Part shown: piece after piece, positions 52,913 through 63,304 of the stretch
Numbering within the stretch: the first letter of the stretch is position 1
Layout of the letters: each line of letters begins with the position of its first letter
Position numbers and translations under genes: made by a program
DNA from: Streptomyces sp. cg36
Lineage (GTDB): Bacteria; Actinomycetota; Actinomycetes; Streptomycetales; Streptomycetaceae
Length of the DNA: 64,000 nt
Reading direction: 5' to 3'
NCBI RefSeq assembly: GCF_041080675.1
Contig: NZ_CP163520.1
Span: 5,952,001-6,016,000 of the forward strand
The notes under the pieces: model-generated
The model's input: only the letters and a program-made list of their open reading frames with translations
The model's database searches: none
Told to the model about the DNA's origin: nothing

Positions 52913-53850
52913 CTGAGCACCACCGAACAGACGCAGAATCTGGAGCAGCACACGTGAGTACGGGCACGACGAACGACGCCGCCGAACCGGCCATCCCCGA
53001 GCTGGTGATCATCTCCGGGATGTCCGGCGCCGGCCGCAGCACCGCCGCCAAGTGCCTGGAGGACCTCGGCTGGTTCGTCGTCGACAACCTGCCGCCCGCG
53101 CTGATCCCCACCATGGTGGAGCTCGGCGCCCGGTCCCAGGGCAATGTGGCCCGCATCGCCGTCGTGGTCGACGTGCGGGGCCGCCGCTTCTTCGACAACC
53201 TCCGCGAGTCGCTGGCGGACCTCGACGCCAAGCAGGTCACCCGTCGGATCGTCTTCCTGGAGTCCTCCGACGACGCGCTGGTGCGCCGCTTCGAGTCGGT
53301 CCGCCGCCCGCACCCGCTGCAGGGCGACGGCCGGATCGTCGACGGCATCGAGGCCGAGCGCGATCTGCTGCGCGAGCTGCGCGGCGACGCCGACCTGGTC
53401 ATCGACACCTCCAGCCTGAACGTGCACGAGCTGCGCGCCAAGATGGACGCCCAGTTCGCCGGCGACGAGGAGCCGGAGCTGCGCGCCACGGTGATGTCGT
53501 TCGGCTACAAGTACGGCCTGCCGGTCGACGCCGACCTGGTGGTCGACTGCCGCTTCCTGCCGAACCCGCATTGGGTGCCCGAGCTGCGCCCGTACACGGG
53601 TCTGAACGAGGAGGTGTCGGGCTACGTCTTCAACCAGCCCGGCGCCAAGGAGTTCCTCAACCAGTACAGCGAGCTGCTCCAGCTGATCGCGACGGGCTAC
53701 CGCCGCGAGGGCAAGCGGTACGTGACGATCGCCGTGGGCTGCACCGGCGGCAAGCACCGCTCCGTCGCGATGTCCGAGAAGCTCGCCGCCCGCCTCGCCT
53801 CCGAGGGGATCGAGACCGTGGTCGTCCACCGGGACATGGGGCGCGAGTGA
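52909..53850 (+). CDS. rapZ: RNase adapter protein RapZ
   Basis: RapZ has a P-loop N-terminal domain and a C-terminal domain that binds glucosamine-6-phosphate in E. coli and controls GlmZ/GlmS. In Gram-positive bacteria its role is less clear, and GlmZ is absent. The 313-residue protein has [20 protein letters not shown] (residues 34-53, P-loop Lys replaced by Arg43). The C-terminal motifs are [15 protein letters not shown] and [18 protein letters not shown]. An internal in-frame GTG at 52954 (VSTGTT) is an alternative start. The ATG overlaps uvrC and the GTG of yvcK overlaps its stop, so the cluster is translationally coupled. Confidence 0.95.
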   Translation: MTEHHRTDAESGAAHVSTGTTNDAAEPAIPELVIISGMSGAGRSTAAKCLEDLGWFVVDNLPPALIPTMVELGARSQGNVARIAVVVDVRGRRFFDNLRESLADLDAKQVTRRIVFLESSDDALVRRFESVRRPHPLQGDGRIVDGIEAERDLLRELRGDADLVIDTSSLNVHELRAKMDAQFAGDEEPELRATVMSFGYKYGLPVDADLVVDCRFLPNPHWVPELRPYTGLNEEVSGYVFNQPGAKEFLNQYSELLQLIATGYRREGKRYVTIAVGCTGGKHRSVAMSEKLAARLASEGIETVVVHRDMGRE

Positions 53851-54869
53851 AGGTGTACCGACGGCGCACGCGCGGACCGGTGCTGCGCACCGGCCGCAAG
53901 CGCGGCGCCCAGCCCAAGGTCGTCGCCCTGGGCGGCGGCATGGGCCTCTCCGCGTCGCTCGCGGCGCTGCGCCGGATCACCGGCGACCTCACCGCCGTCG
54001 TCACCGTGGCCGACGACGGCGGCTCCAGCGGCCGGCTCCGGGAGGAGCTGGGCGTGCTGCCGCCGGGCGATCTGCGCAAGGCCCTGGCGGCGCTCTGCGG
54101 TGACGACGACTGGGGCCAGACCTGGGCCCGGGTCATCCAGCACCGCTTCCAGTCCAAGGGCGAGCTGCACGAGCACGCGGTCGGCAATCTGCTGATCGTG
54201 GCCCTGTGGGAGCAGCTGGGCGACCACGTCCAGGCGCTCGACCTGGTCGGCAAGCTGCTGGGCGCGCACGGCCGGGTGCTGCCGATGTCCGCGGTCCCGC
54301 TGGAGCTGGAGGCGCTGGTCCGGGGCCACGACCCGGCGCGCCCGACCGACGTGGACACCGTGCGCGGGCAGGCCACGGTGGCGCTCACCCCGGGCGAGGT
54401 GCAGTCCGTCAACCTCGTCCCGCACGACCCGCCGGCCGTCCCGGAGGCGGTGGAGGCCGTCCTGGACGCCGACTGGGTGGTGCTCGGTCCGGGGTCCTGG
54501 TTCTCCTCGGTGATCCCGCACCTGCTGGTCCCCGAGCTGCTGGACGCGCTCACCGTCACCAAGGCGCGCAAGGTGCTCTCGCTGAATCTGGCGCCGCAGC
54601 CCGGGGAAACCGATGGCTTCTCTCCGCAGCGTCATTTGGAGGTTTTGGGACGACACGCCCCTAAACTCGCCCTGGACGTGGTGCTGGCCGACGAGGCCGC
54701 CGTGCCCGACCGCGAGTCCCTCGCCGATGCCGCCAAGCAGCTCGGTGCCGTGGTCGAGCTGGCGGCGGTCGCCGCGCCCGACGGGTCCCCGAAGCACGAC
54801 CGGGAGCTGTTGGCAGCCGCGTACGACCGTATTTTTCGGATGCATGGAAGGATCGGCCCATGGCGATGA
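53847..54869 (+). CDS. yvcK: YvcK-family UDP-GlcNAc-binding protein
   Basis: The 340-residue protein is the YvcK/CofD-like gluconeogenesis factor. It has [14 protein letters not shown] near residue 28, [37 protein letters not shown] and [18 protein letters not shown]. In Bacillus and Mycobacterium it binds UDP-N-acetylglucosamine and supports cell-wall synthesis on gluconeogenic carbon. GTG start overlapping rapZ. Near its 3' end (54611-54672) the codon choice changes abruptly (TTG, GTT, CGA, AAA), where a promoter for whiA seems to lie. Confidence 0.95.
   Translation: MKVYRRRTRGPVLRTGRKRGAQPKVVALGGGMGLSASLAALRRITGDLTAVVTVADDGGSSGRLREELGVLPPGDLRKALAALCGDDDWGQTWARVIQHRFQSKGELHEHAVGNLLIVALWEQLGDHVQALDLVGKLLGAHGRVLPMSAVPLELEALVRGHDPARPTDVDTVRGQATVALTPGEVQSVNLVPHDPPAVPEAVEAVLDADWVVLGPGSWFSSVIPHLLVPELLDALTVTKARKVLSLNLAPQPGETDGFSPQRHLEVLGRHAPKLALDVVLADEAAVPDRESLADAAKQLGAVVELAAVAAPDGSPKHDRELLAAAYDRIFRMHGRIGPWR
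54636..54667 (+). promoter_or_regulatory. probable internal whiA promoter inside yvcK
   Basis: An AT-richer patch contains TTGGAG (54636-54641), a GACAC motif (54652-54656) and TAAACT (54662-54667), about 190 bases before the whiA ATG. GACAC is the known recognition core of WhiA in Streptomyces, and whiA in other species has a developmental promoter within the preceding gene. The 20-base spacer is longer than ideal. Confidence 0.6.
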
Positions 54870-55849
54870 CGGCAGCGGTGAAGGACGAGATCTCCCGGCT
54901 CCCCGTCACCCGGACCTGCTGCAGAAAGGCGGAGGTCTCGTCGATCCTGCGGTTCGCGGGCGGACTCCACCTGGTCAGCGGCCGCATCGTGATCGAGGCG
55001 GAGCTGGACACCGGGATGGCGGCGCGCCGCCTCAAGCGGGACATCCTGGAGATCTTCGGTCACAGCTCCGAGCTGATCGTGATGGCTCCGAGCGGTCTGC
55101 GCCGCGGCTCGCGCTTCGTCGTACGGGTGGTGGCGGGCGGCGACCAGCTGGCCCGCCAGACCGGCCTCGTCGACGGCCGCGGCCGTCCCATCCGGGGCCT
55201 GCCGCCCCAGGTGGTCTCGGGGGCCACCTGTGACGCCGAGGCGGCCTGGCGCGGGGCGTTCCTCGCGCACGGCTCGCTCACCGAGCCGGGCCGCTCCTCC
55301 TCCCTGGAGGTGACCTGCCCGGGCCCGGAGGCCGCGCTGGCGCTGGTCGGCGCGGCGCGCCGGCTGCAGATCGCCGCCAAGGCCCGGGAGGTGCGCGGGG
55401 TGGACCGCGTGGTCGTCCGGGACGGTGACGCGATCGGCGCCCTGCTGACCCGCCTCGGCGCGCACGAGTCGGTGCTGGCCTGGGAGGAGCGGCGGATGCG
55501 CCGCGAGGTCCGGGCCACCGCCAACCGGCTGGCCAACTTCGACGACGCCAATCTGCGCCGTTCGGCCCGGGCCGCCGTGGCCGCCGGGGCCCGGGTGCAG
55601 CGCGCCCTGGAGATCCTGGGCGAGGAGGTGCCGGAGCACCTCGCGGCCGCCGGGCGGCTGCGCATGGAGCACAAGCAGGCGTCCCTGGAGGAGCTGGGCG
55701 CGCTCGCCGACCCGCCGCTGACCAAGGACGCGGTCGCGGGCCGGATCCGCCGGCTGCTCGCGATGGCGGACAAGCGGGCCCAGGACCTGGGGATCCCCGG
55801 CACCGAGTCCAACCTCACCGAGGAGATGGCCGACGGCCTGGTCGGCTGA
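54860..55849 (+). CDS. whiA: sporulation regulator WhiA
   Basis: WhiA controls the switch from hyphal growth to sporulation septation together with WhiB. The 329-residue protein has the N-terminal LAGLIDADG-like domain (about 1-215; [39 protein letters not shown]). The C-terminal helix-turn-helix is at about 225-320 ([45 protein letters not shown]). The ATG at 54860 overlaps the yvcK end and has GGAAGGA upstream. Position after uvrC-rapZ-yvcK is conserved in Gram-positive bacteria. Confidence 0.98.
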   Translation: MAMTAAVKDEISRLPVTRTCCRKAEVSSILRFAGGLHLVSGRIVIEAELDTGMAARRLKRDILEIFGHSSELIVMAPSGLRRGSRFVVRVVAGGDQLARQTGLVDGRGRPIRGLPPQVVSGATCDAEAAWRGAFLAHGSLTEPGRSSSLEVTCPGPEAALALVGAARRLQIAAKAREVRGVDRVVVRDGDAIGALLTRLGAHESVLAWEERRMRREVRATANRLANFDDANLRRSARAAVAAGARVQRALEILGEEVPEHLAAAGRLRMEHKQASLEELGALADPPLTKDAVAGRIRRLLAMADKRAQDLGIPGTESNLTEEMADGLVG

Positions 55850-55937
55850 TCCTCCGATCGGATGAATCACCGGCCCGGGGCCGTGTCCGCGCCCCTGGCG
55901 CGGCCCCCGTACGCCTAGGGTTCGACACGCCGTGGAC

Positions 55938-55958
55938 GGCGCCCATTCGATGGGCGCC
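55938..55958 (+). terminator. terminator of the uvrC-whiA operon
   Basis: A perfect 9-bp stem (GGCGCCCAT, 55938-55946, with ATGGGCGCC, 55950-55958) with loop TCG lies about 90 bases after whiA. Confidence 0.75.
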
Positions 55959-55987
55959 GGTTCCGGGTTGTCCACCCTCACACCCTA

Positions 55988-56010
55988 TTGACATGATCAT
56001 GAAGTGTCAT
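55988..56010 (+). promoter_or_regulatory. consensus -35 and inverted repeat before the carboxypeptidase gene
   Basis: TTGACA (55988-55993) matches the housekeeping -35 consensus. TGACA (55989-55993) and TGTCA (56005-56009) form an inverted repeat over it, so a repressor could compete with polymerase. No good -10 was found at normal distance. Confidence 0.45.
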
Positions 56011-56059
56011 GAGCCTGGCGTCTGTCCACTTTCGTGGCACACAACAGCAAGGGGGGCTA

Positions 56060-59002
56060 ATGAGACGCAGAGCGAGAGCGATCCTCGCCGCGGCTTCACT
56101 GCTCACGGCCGGTCTGGCGGCGGCACCCGTCGCCCACGCCGGCCCGAGCGGCGGCGAAGGACTCTCCGTCTGGCACGCCGACGTCACCAAGGCGCAGCTG
56201 CCGCTGCTGCTCCGGGAGGGCGTCGACGGCCAGGAACTGACGGCACAGGTGCCCGCCAGGGGATCCGCGACCGTCGAGCTGTACCTCACCGCGCGCCAGG
56301 CCGGTGAGCTGAAGAAGCAGGGCGTCGACATCACCGAGCACAAGCTCTCGGCGGCGACCGAGAAGCGCGTCAAGGCCCAGGGCGACGGAGTCTTCCGCCC
56401 CTACAGCGGGAGCAACGGCCTGGCCAAGGAGATCGTCGCCACCCAGGCCGCGCACCCGGAGCTGACCAAGGTCGAGTCGATCGGCAAGACGGTCAGGGGC
56501 CAGGACATCCTCGCCCTCAAGCTCACCAAGGGCGCCAACAAGAGCCGCGACGGCGCCAAGCCCTCCGTGCTGTACATGTCGAACCAGCACGCCCGGGAGT
56601 GGATCACCCCGGAGATGACCCGGCGGCTGATGCACTACTACCTCGACAACTACGGCAAGGACCCGCGGATCACCAAGATCGTGGACTCCACCGAGCTGTG
56701 GTTCGTGCTCTCCGCCAACCCCGACGGCTACGACTACACCTTCACCGGCACCGAGCAGCGGCTGTGGCGCAAGAACCTGCGCGACAACAACGGCGACGGG
56801 AAGATCACCGCGGGCGACGGCGTCGACCCCAACCGCAACTTCCCGTACAAGTGGGGCTACGACAACGAGGGTTCGTCGCCCGACCCCGCCGACGAGACCT
56901 ACCGCGGCCCCTCCGCGGGCTCCGAGCCGGAGACCAAGGCGCTGGACGCCTTCGAGAAGCGGGTCGGCTTCGGCTACGCCATCAACTACCACTCGGCGGC
57001 CGAGCTGCTGCTGTACGGAGTGGGCTGGCAGGTCGCCACCCCGACCCCGGACGACGTCCTCTACAAGTCGCTGGCCGGCACGCCCGACAAGCCCGCGATC
57101 CCGGGCTACCGCTCGCAGCTCTCCTCCGAGCTGTACACCACCAACGGCGAGGCCGACGGCCACGCGGGCAACGTCAACGGCGTCCACATGTTCACCCCGG
57201 AGATGTCGACCTGCCAGACCGCCTCGCAGGTCGACCCCAACGACCAGTGGAAGCCGGGCGACTGCCAGTCGGTCTTCAACTTCCCCGACGACGAGAAGCT
57301 GATCCAGCAGGAGTTCACCAAGAACATCCCGTTCGCGCTGGCCGTCGCCGACACCGCGCGCCACCCCGACCAGCCGGTCTCGCCGGTCGGCATCGACGCC
57401 CCCGACTTCACCCCGGACGCCTTCACCACCTCGTACGCCCGCGGCGAGGACCAGGAGGTCGCCGTCACCGTACGCAAGTCGGTGCGCGACAAGACGCTCA
57501 ACTACCGCGTCAACGGCGGCCGTACCCACACCGAGGACCTCAAGGCGTGGCGGGGCGGCGACGTCTACGGCGGCGAGGACAACATCCACTTCGACCAGTA
57601 CCGGGCGACCGTCGAGGGCGCGAGGACCGGCTCCAAGGTCGAGGTCTGGTACACCGGCCGCACCCAGGCGGGCCGGCGGACCTCCAGCACCCCCTTCACC
57701 TACACCGTGGCCGACCGGCCCGAGGGCGACACCCTGGTGATCGCGGAGGAGGGCGGCACCGCGCCCGCCCAGCACGTCGACGCGTACACCAAGGCGCTCG
57801 CCGACAACGGGCGCGAGTCCGCCGTGTGGGACGTGGCCACCCAGGGCACGCCCAGCGCGCTCGGCGTGCTCAGCCACTTCAGGACGGCGGTCTGGTACAC
57901 CGGCGCCCAGCGGCCCACCGCCGCGGTCACCCTCGCCGTGCGCGACTTCCTCAACGAGGGCGGCAAGCTCGTCAACGCCGGTGAGCAGGCGGGCGGCACC
58001 GTGGACCTCGGCGGCGCCGACTCCGACGACTTCGCCCAGTACTACCTCGGCGCCTACAACCGCGTCGGCCTGAAGTCGCCGCCCGCCTTCGAGGGCTCCG
58101 GGCGGCTGGCCGGCGCCAAGGCCGCGCTCGGCGACGCGAGCGACAACCCGCTCAACCTGGCCGGGGCGTACACGATCACCTCGGACACCCTCAAGCCCGA
58201 TCAGTTCCCGCAGTTCAAGAGCGCGGCGGCGGGCAGCTACCCGGGCATCCGCACCCCGTTCGAGCCCGCCGTCGGCGACTGGTTCGCGGCGGCCAAGCAC
58301 CAGGACAACGCCTATATGCGGCTGTCCAGGACCGTCGACCTGAGCACCACCACGGCGGCCGACCAGCCCAGCCTGAAGTTCCAGCTCAGCTATGACACCG
58401 AGCCCGGCTTCGACAACGTGATCGTCGAGGCGCACACGGTCGGCCAACAGGACTGGACGACCCTGCCGGACACCAACGGCGGCACCAGCCAGACCGTGCC
58501 CACCCAGTGCGAGCAGGGCTACTACGTCCAGGCGCACCCGTTCCTCGCGCACTACCTGACCGTCGGTGGCAGTGCCTGCACCCCGACCGGCACCTCGGGC
58601 GCCTGGAACCGGTTCAGCGGCTCCTCCAACGGCTGGCAGCCGGTCTCGGTCGACCTCAGCCCGTACGCGGGCAAGCAGGTCGAGCTCGCCATCTCCTATG
58701 TGTCGGACCCCGGCACCGGGGGCGTGGGCGCCTTCGTCGACGACACCAGGCTGGTCGTCGGCGGCGCGGCGCGGGACACCGAGGGCTTCGAGACCTCGCT
58801 CGGCCCCTGGAGCGTGCCCGGCCCGCCCGCGGGCAGCCCCGGCAACGCGGGCGACTGGGCCAGGTCCCAGGCGCTGTTCCACTCCCAGGCGGCCGTCACC
58901 ACCCACGACACCGTGCTGCTCGGCTTCGGCCTGGAGCACGTGCCGTCGGCAGCCGACCGCAAGAACGTGATCGGCCAGGCGCTGCGCTCGCTGCGCGGCT
59001 GA
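56060..59002 (+). CDS. secreted M14 zinc carboxypeptidase with InhA-like C-domain
   Basis: The 980-residue protein has a signal peptide (about 1-30). An M14 propeptide-like region (to about 110) precedes the carboxypeptidase domain. This has zinc ligands in QHAREWITPEMT (HxxE) and AINYHSAAELLLYG, Arg/Asn in VDPNRNFPYKWGYDN and the catalytic Glu near MFTPEMSTCQ. After residue about 430 come an Ig-like domain, a glutamine-amidotransferase-like segment (HVDAYTKALADNGRESAVWD) and a C-terminal immune-inhibitor-A/MAM-like beta domain (VSVDLSPYAGKQVELAISYV). AAGGGGGG marks the ATG 56060. Extracellular protein breakdown is the likely role. Confidence 0.9.
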   Translation: MRRRARAILAAASLLTAGLAAAPVAHAGPSGGEGLSVWHADVTKAQLPLLLREGVDGQELTAQVPARGSATVELYLTARQAGELKKQGVDITEHKLSAATEKRVKAQGDGVFRPYSGSNGLAKEIVATQAAHPELTKVESIGKTVRGQDILALKLTKGANKSRDGAKPSVLYMSNQHAREWITPEMTRRLMHYYLDNYGKDPRITKIVDSTELWFVLSANPDGYDYTFTGTEQRLWRKNLRDNNGDGKITAGDGVDPNRNFPYKWGYDNEGSSPDPADETYRGPSAGSEPETKALDAFEKRVGFGYAINYHSAAELLLYGVGWQVATPTPDDVLYKSLAGTPDKPAIPGYRSQLSSELYTTNGEADGHAGNVNGVHMFTPEMSTCQTASQVDPNDQWKPGDCQSVFNFPDDEKLIQQEFTKNIPFALAVADTARHPDQPVSPVGIDAPDFTPDAFTTSYARGEDQEVAVTVRKSVRDKTLNYRVNGGRTHTEDLKAWRGGDVYGGEDNIHFDQYRATVEGARTGSKVEVWYTGRTQAGRRTSSTPFTYTVADRPEGDTLVIAEEGGTAPAQHVDAYTKALADNGRESAVWDVATQGTPSALGVLSHFRTAVWYTGAQRPTAAVTLAVRDFLNEGGKLVNAGEQAGGTVDLGGADSDDFAQYYLGAYNRVGLKSPPAFEGSGRLAGAKAALGDASDNPLNLAGAYTITSDTLKPDQFPQFKSAAAGSYPGIRTPFEPAVGDWFAAAKHQDNAYMRLSRTVDLSTTTAADQPSLKFQLSYDTEPGFDNVIVEAHTVGQQDWTTLPDTNGGTSQTVPTQCEQGYYVQAHPFLAHYLTVGGSACTPTGTSGAWNRFSGSSNGWQPVSVDLSPYAGKQVELAISYVSDPGTGGVGAFVDDTRLVVGGAARDTEGFETSLGPWSVPGPPAGSPGNAGDWARSQALFHSQAAVTTHDTVLLGFGLEHVPSAADRKNVIGQALRSLRG

Positions 59003-59074
59003 CCGTGTCCGTGTCAAGCCCCACCGGCTGACCGGTACCGCCGGTCACGCTCGGTAGTGGGGACGAAAGTCCCC

Positions 59075-59112
59075 CCGACGGCCCGTACCCGTTGGTAGGT
59101 ACGGGCCGTCGG
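59075..59112 (+). terminator. strong terminator after the carboxypeptidase
   Basis: A perfect 15-bp stem (59075-59089 with 59098-59112) around an eight-base loop, about 70 bases after the stop. It insulates the glycolytic genes. Confidence 0.9.
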
Positions 59113-59178
59113 TCATATACGGGTGACCGCCCCGCTGCGCCGAATGCGCTCGATGTCACTCCCCGGCTCGGGGAGAGG

Positions 59179-60267
<1,089 letters not shown>

Positions 60268-60305
60268 GTCTGATAAGTCTCAGGGCAGGCATCTCGATGT
60301 GAGCA

Positions 60306-60345
60306 CAGGGCTCGGGCAGCGCAACGATGCGCCGCACGAGCCCTG
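60306..60345 (+). promoter_or_regulatory. long stem-loop between gap and pgk
   Basis: CAGGGCTCG (60306-60314) pairs with CGAGCCCTG (60337-60345). An inner stem GCGCA/TGCGC (60319-60323 with 60328-60332) closes on ACGA. It could stabilise or partly terminate the gap message. Confidence 0.6.
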
Positions 60346-60384
60346 TCGCTTGCCTCGTCCTTCTCCAAGGAGTCGCAGAAACAC

Positions 60385-61596
60385 ATGAAGACCATCGACG
60401 AACTTCTCGCCGAGGGCGTCTCCGGCAAGCGGGTCTTCGTCCGCGCCGACCTCAACGTGCCGCTCGACGGCACCACCATCACCGACGACGGCCGCATCCG
60501 CGCCGTCCAGCCGACGATCGCCAAGCTCGCCGAGGCCGGCGCGCGCGTGGTCGTCGCCTCGCACCTGGGCCGCCCCAAGGGCGCCCCGGACCCGGCCTTC
60601 TCGCTCGCTCCGGCGGCGCGGCGGCTCGGTGAACTGCTGGGCACGGACGTCGCGTTCGCCACCGACACCGTCGGCGACTCCGCCGGCGCGACCGTCGCGG
60701 CGCTGGCCGACGGCCAGGTCGCCGTCCTGGAGAACCTGCGCTTCAACGCCGGTGAGACCAGCAAGGACGACGCCGAGCGCGGCGCCTTCGCGGACCGGCT
60801 CGCCGAGCTCGCCGACGTCTACGTGGGCGACGGCTTCGGCGCGGTGCACCGCAAGCACGCCTCGGTCTACGACCTGCCCGCGCGGCTGCCGCACGCGGCC
60901 GGCTTCCTCATCGCCACCGAGGTCGGCGTCCTGAAGAAGCTCACCGCCGACGTCAAGCGCCCGTACGTGGTGATCCTCGGCGGCGCCAAGGTCTCCGACA
61001 AGCTCGCCGTCATCGACGAGCTGCTCGGCAAGGCCGACCGCATCCTCATCGGCGGCGGCATGGCGTACACCTTCCTCAAGGCCAAGGGCCACGAGGTCGG
61101 CATCTCGCTGCTCCAGGAGGACCAGATCCCGGTCGTCACGGAGTACATGGAGCGCGCCGAGAAGACCGGCGTCGAGCTGGTCCTGCCGGTCGACATCCTG
61201 GCCTCGTCCGAGTTCCCGGACCTGAAGACCAAGGCCCCGGCCGACTTCGTCACCGTCGACGCGGATCAGATCCCCGCCGACAAGGAGGGCCTGGACATCG
61301 GCCCGAAGACGCGCGAGCTGTACGCGGAGAAGATCGCGGACGCGGAGACGGTCTTCTGGAACGGCCCGGTCGGCGTCTTCGAGCACCCCGACTACGCGGG
61401 CGGCACCCAGGCGATCGCGCGGGCGCTGCTCAACTGCGACGGCTTCACCGTCGTGGGCGGCGGCGACTCGGCCGCCGCCGTACGCACCCTCGGCTTCGAC
61501 GAGAACGCCTTCGGTCACATCTCGACCGGCGGCGGCGCGAGCCTGGAATACCTTGAGGGCAAGACGCTTCCCGGCCTTGCCGCACTGGAGGACTGA
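60385..61596 (+). CDS. pgk: phosphoglycerate kinase
   Basis: The 403-residue enzyme transfers phosphate from 1,3-bisphosphoglycerate to ADP. Landmarks are [49 protein letters not shown] sequence ([16 protein letters not shown]), [18 protein letters not shown] and [13 protein letters not shown]. The ATG has AAGGAG a little far upstream. tpiA begins five bases after the stop. A processed gap-pgk-tpiA message is likely. Confidence 0.98.
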   Translation: MKTIDELLAEGVSGKRVFVRADLNVPLDGTTITDDGRIRAVQPTIAKLAEAGARVVVASHLGRPKGAPDPAFSLAPAARRLGELLGTDVAFATDTVGDSAGATVAALADGQVAVLENLRFNAGETSKDDAERGAFADRLAELADVYVGDGFGAVHRKHASVYDLPARLPHAAGFLIATEVGVLKKLTADVKRPYVVILGGAKVSDKLAVIDELLGKADRILIGGGMAYTFLKAKGHEVGISLLQEDQIPVVTEYMERAEKTGVELVLPVDILASSEFPDLKTKAPADFVTVDADQIPADKEGLDIGPKTRELYAEKIADAETVFWNGPVGVFEHPDYAGGTQAIARALLNCDGFTVVGGGDSAAAVRTLGFDENAFGHISTGGGASLEYLEGKTLPGLAALED

Positions 61597-61601
61597 ACAC
61601 C

Positions 61602-62378
61602 GTGACCACGCGCATCCCGCTGATGGCCGGCAACTGGAAGATGAACCTCAACCACCTTGAGGCCATCGCGCACGTCCAGAAGCTCGCCTTCGCCCTGGCC
61701 GACAAGGACTACGACGCCGTCGAGGTCGCGGTCCTGCCGCCCTTCGTGGACCTGCGGTCGGTCCAGACCCTGGTCGACGGCGACAAGCTCAAGATCAAGT
61801 ACGGCGCCCAGGACATCTCGGCGCAGGACTCCGGCGCCTACACCGGCGAGATCTCGGGCCCGATGCTGGCCAAGCTGAAGTGCACGTACGTGGCCGTCGG
61901 CCACTCCGAGCGCCGCCAGTACCACAACGAGAGCGACGAGCTCTGCAACGCCAAGGTCAAGGCCGCCTTCAAGCACGGTCTGACCCCGATCCTCTGCGTC
62001 GGCGAGGGCCTGGACGTCCGCAAGGCCGGTGACCAGGTCTCCTACACGCTGGCCCAGCTGGACGGCGGCCTCAAGGACGTCCCGGCCGAGCAGGCCGAGT
62101 CCGTCGTGATCGCGTACGAGCCGGTGTGGGCCATCGGCACCGGCGAGGTCGCCACGCCCGAGGACGCGCAGGAGGTGTGCGGCGCCATCCGCGGCCGTCT
62201 CGCCGAGCTGTACTCGCAGGAGCTGGCCGACAAGGTCCGCATCCAGTACGGCGGCTCGGTCAAGGCGTCCAACGTGGCCGCGATCATGGCGCAGCCGGAC
62301 GTCGACGGCGCCCTGGTGGGCGGCGCGGCGCTGGACGCCGACGAGTTCGTCAAGATCGTCCGCTTCCGCGACCAGTGA
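61602..62378 (+). CDS. tpiA: triosephosphate isomerase
   Basis: The 258-residue TIM barrel has GNWKMNL (catalytic Lys), [10 protein letters not shown] (catalytic His), [13 protein letters not shown] (catalytic Glu) and [11 protein letters not shown] for phosphate. It interconverts dihydroxyacetone phosphate and glyceraldehyde 3-phosphate. The GTG at 61602 follows GGAGG in the end of pgk. Co-transcribed with pgk. Confidence 0.98.
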   Translation: MTTRIPLMAGNWKMNLNHLEAIAHVQKLAFALADKDYDAVEVAVLPPFVDLRSVQTLVDGDKLKIKYGAQDISAQDSGAYTGEISGPMLAKLKCTYVAVGHSERRQYHNESDELCNAKVKAAFKHGLTPILCVGEGLDVRKAGDQVSYTLAQLDGGLKDVPAEQAESVVIAYEPVWAIGTGEVATPEDAQEVCGAIRGRLAELYSQELADKVRIQYGGSVKASNVAAIMAQPDVDGALVGGAALDADEFVKIVRFRDQ

Positions 62379-62488
62379 GTATGCGGTAGCGCGGATCCGT
62401 CGTACCCTTGCGGGGGTCGGGCTCGGGATTATGGAATACGTCCCCCCGGCCCCCGTCGCCATATCAGTCCTAGGAAGTTGGTCCAGCC

Positions 62489-62725
62489 GTGATTGTCGGG
62501 TTCTCGATTGCCCTGATCGTCTTCAGCCTGCTGCTGATGCTGCTGGTGCTGATGCACAAGGGAAAGGGCGGCGGCCTCTCCGACATGTTCGGTGGCGGAA
62601 TGCAGTCGTCCGTCGGCGGCTCCTCGGTCGCCGAGCGCAACCTCGACCGCATCACCGTGGTGGTCGGTCTGCTGTGGTTCGCGAGCATTGTCGTACTTGG
62701 TCTGCTGATGAAGCTGGACAACTGA
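62489..62725 (+). CDS. secG: protein-export membrane protein SecG
   Basis: The 78-residue protein has two membrane helices (about 2-22 and 55-75) joined by the conserved cytoplasmic loop LMHKGKGGGLSDMFGGGMQSSVGGS. SecG is the small subunit of the SecYEG translocon and helps SecA cycling. GTG start with AGGAAG upstream. TACCCT at about 62402-62407 could be its -10. Confidence 0.97.
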   Translation: MIVGFSIALIVFSLLLMLLVLMHKGKGGGLSDMFGGGMQSSVGGSSVAERNLDRITVVVGLLWFASIVVLGLLMKLDN

Positions 62726-62834
62726 TCTGTCGTCTCCGCGTTCAGGTACGGGTGTAACTACAATCACTGGACGCGCGTTGGGCCTTACGTAGACTGGGGC
62801 ATCTTCGAGCACCATCACGCAGGGAGTTACGACC

Positions 62835-63170
62835 GTGGCAAGTGGCAACGCGATCCGGGGAAGCCGGGTCGGAGCGGGGCCGATGGGTGAGGCGGAGCGC
62901 GGAGAGTCCGCGCCGCGCCTGCGCATCTCCTTCTGGTGCTCGAACGGGCACGAGACGCAGCCGAGCTTCGCCAGTGACGCACAGGTTCCGGAGACGTGGG
63001 ACTGCCCGCGCTGCGGCTTCCCGGCCGGTCAGGACCGGGACAACCCGCCGGACCCGCCGCGCACGGAGCCGTACAAGACCCACCTCGCGTATGTGCGCGA
63101 GCGCCGCAGCGACGCGGACGGCGAGGCGATCCTGGCGGAGGCGCTCGCCAAGCTCCGCGGCGAGATCTGA
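62835..63170 (+). CDS. RNA polymerase-binding protein, RbpA family
   Basis: The 111-residue protein has the RbpA layout: a basic N-terminal GNAIRGSRVGAG (polymerase and sigma-contact region), a zinc-ribbon-like core with CSNGHE and CPRCGFP, then an acidic linker and the sigma-binding helices YKTHLAYVRERRSDADGEAI. RbpA helps HrdB form open complexes and gives rifampicin tolerance. The usual Streptomyces RbpA is longer and opens differently (SERALRGTR), so this gene next to secG may be the paralogue RbpB. GTG start at 62835. Confidence 0.85.
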   Translation: MASGNAIRGSRVGAGPMGEAERGESAPRLRISFWCSNGHETQPSFASDAQVPETWDCPRCGFPAGQDRDNPPDPPRTEPYKTHLAYVRERRSDADGEAILAEALAKLRGEI

Positions 63171-63175
63171 CAGCG

Positions 63176-63216
63176 AAGGGCCCGGTGGACGAACGCGGTT
63201 CGTCCACCGGGCCCTT
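63176..63216 (+). terminator. terminator after the RbpA-family gene
   Basis: A perfect 18-bp stem (63176-63193 with 63199-63216) with loop CGCGG and a following T-rich end (TTTC) lies six bases after the stop codon. Confidence 0.95.
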
Positions 63217-63304
63217 TCGGTATCACCGCAGGCCGGACGCGTGCCGGACGGCATTGTCAGTGGCTCGCCCTACCGTGTGAAGCAGTCGATCACATGGGGG
63301 AGTT

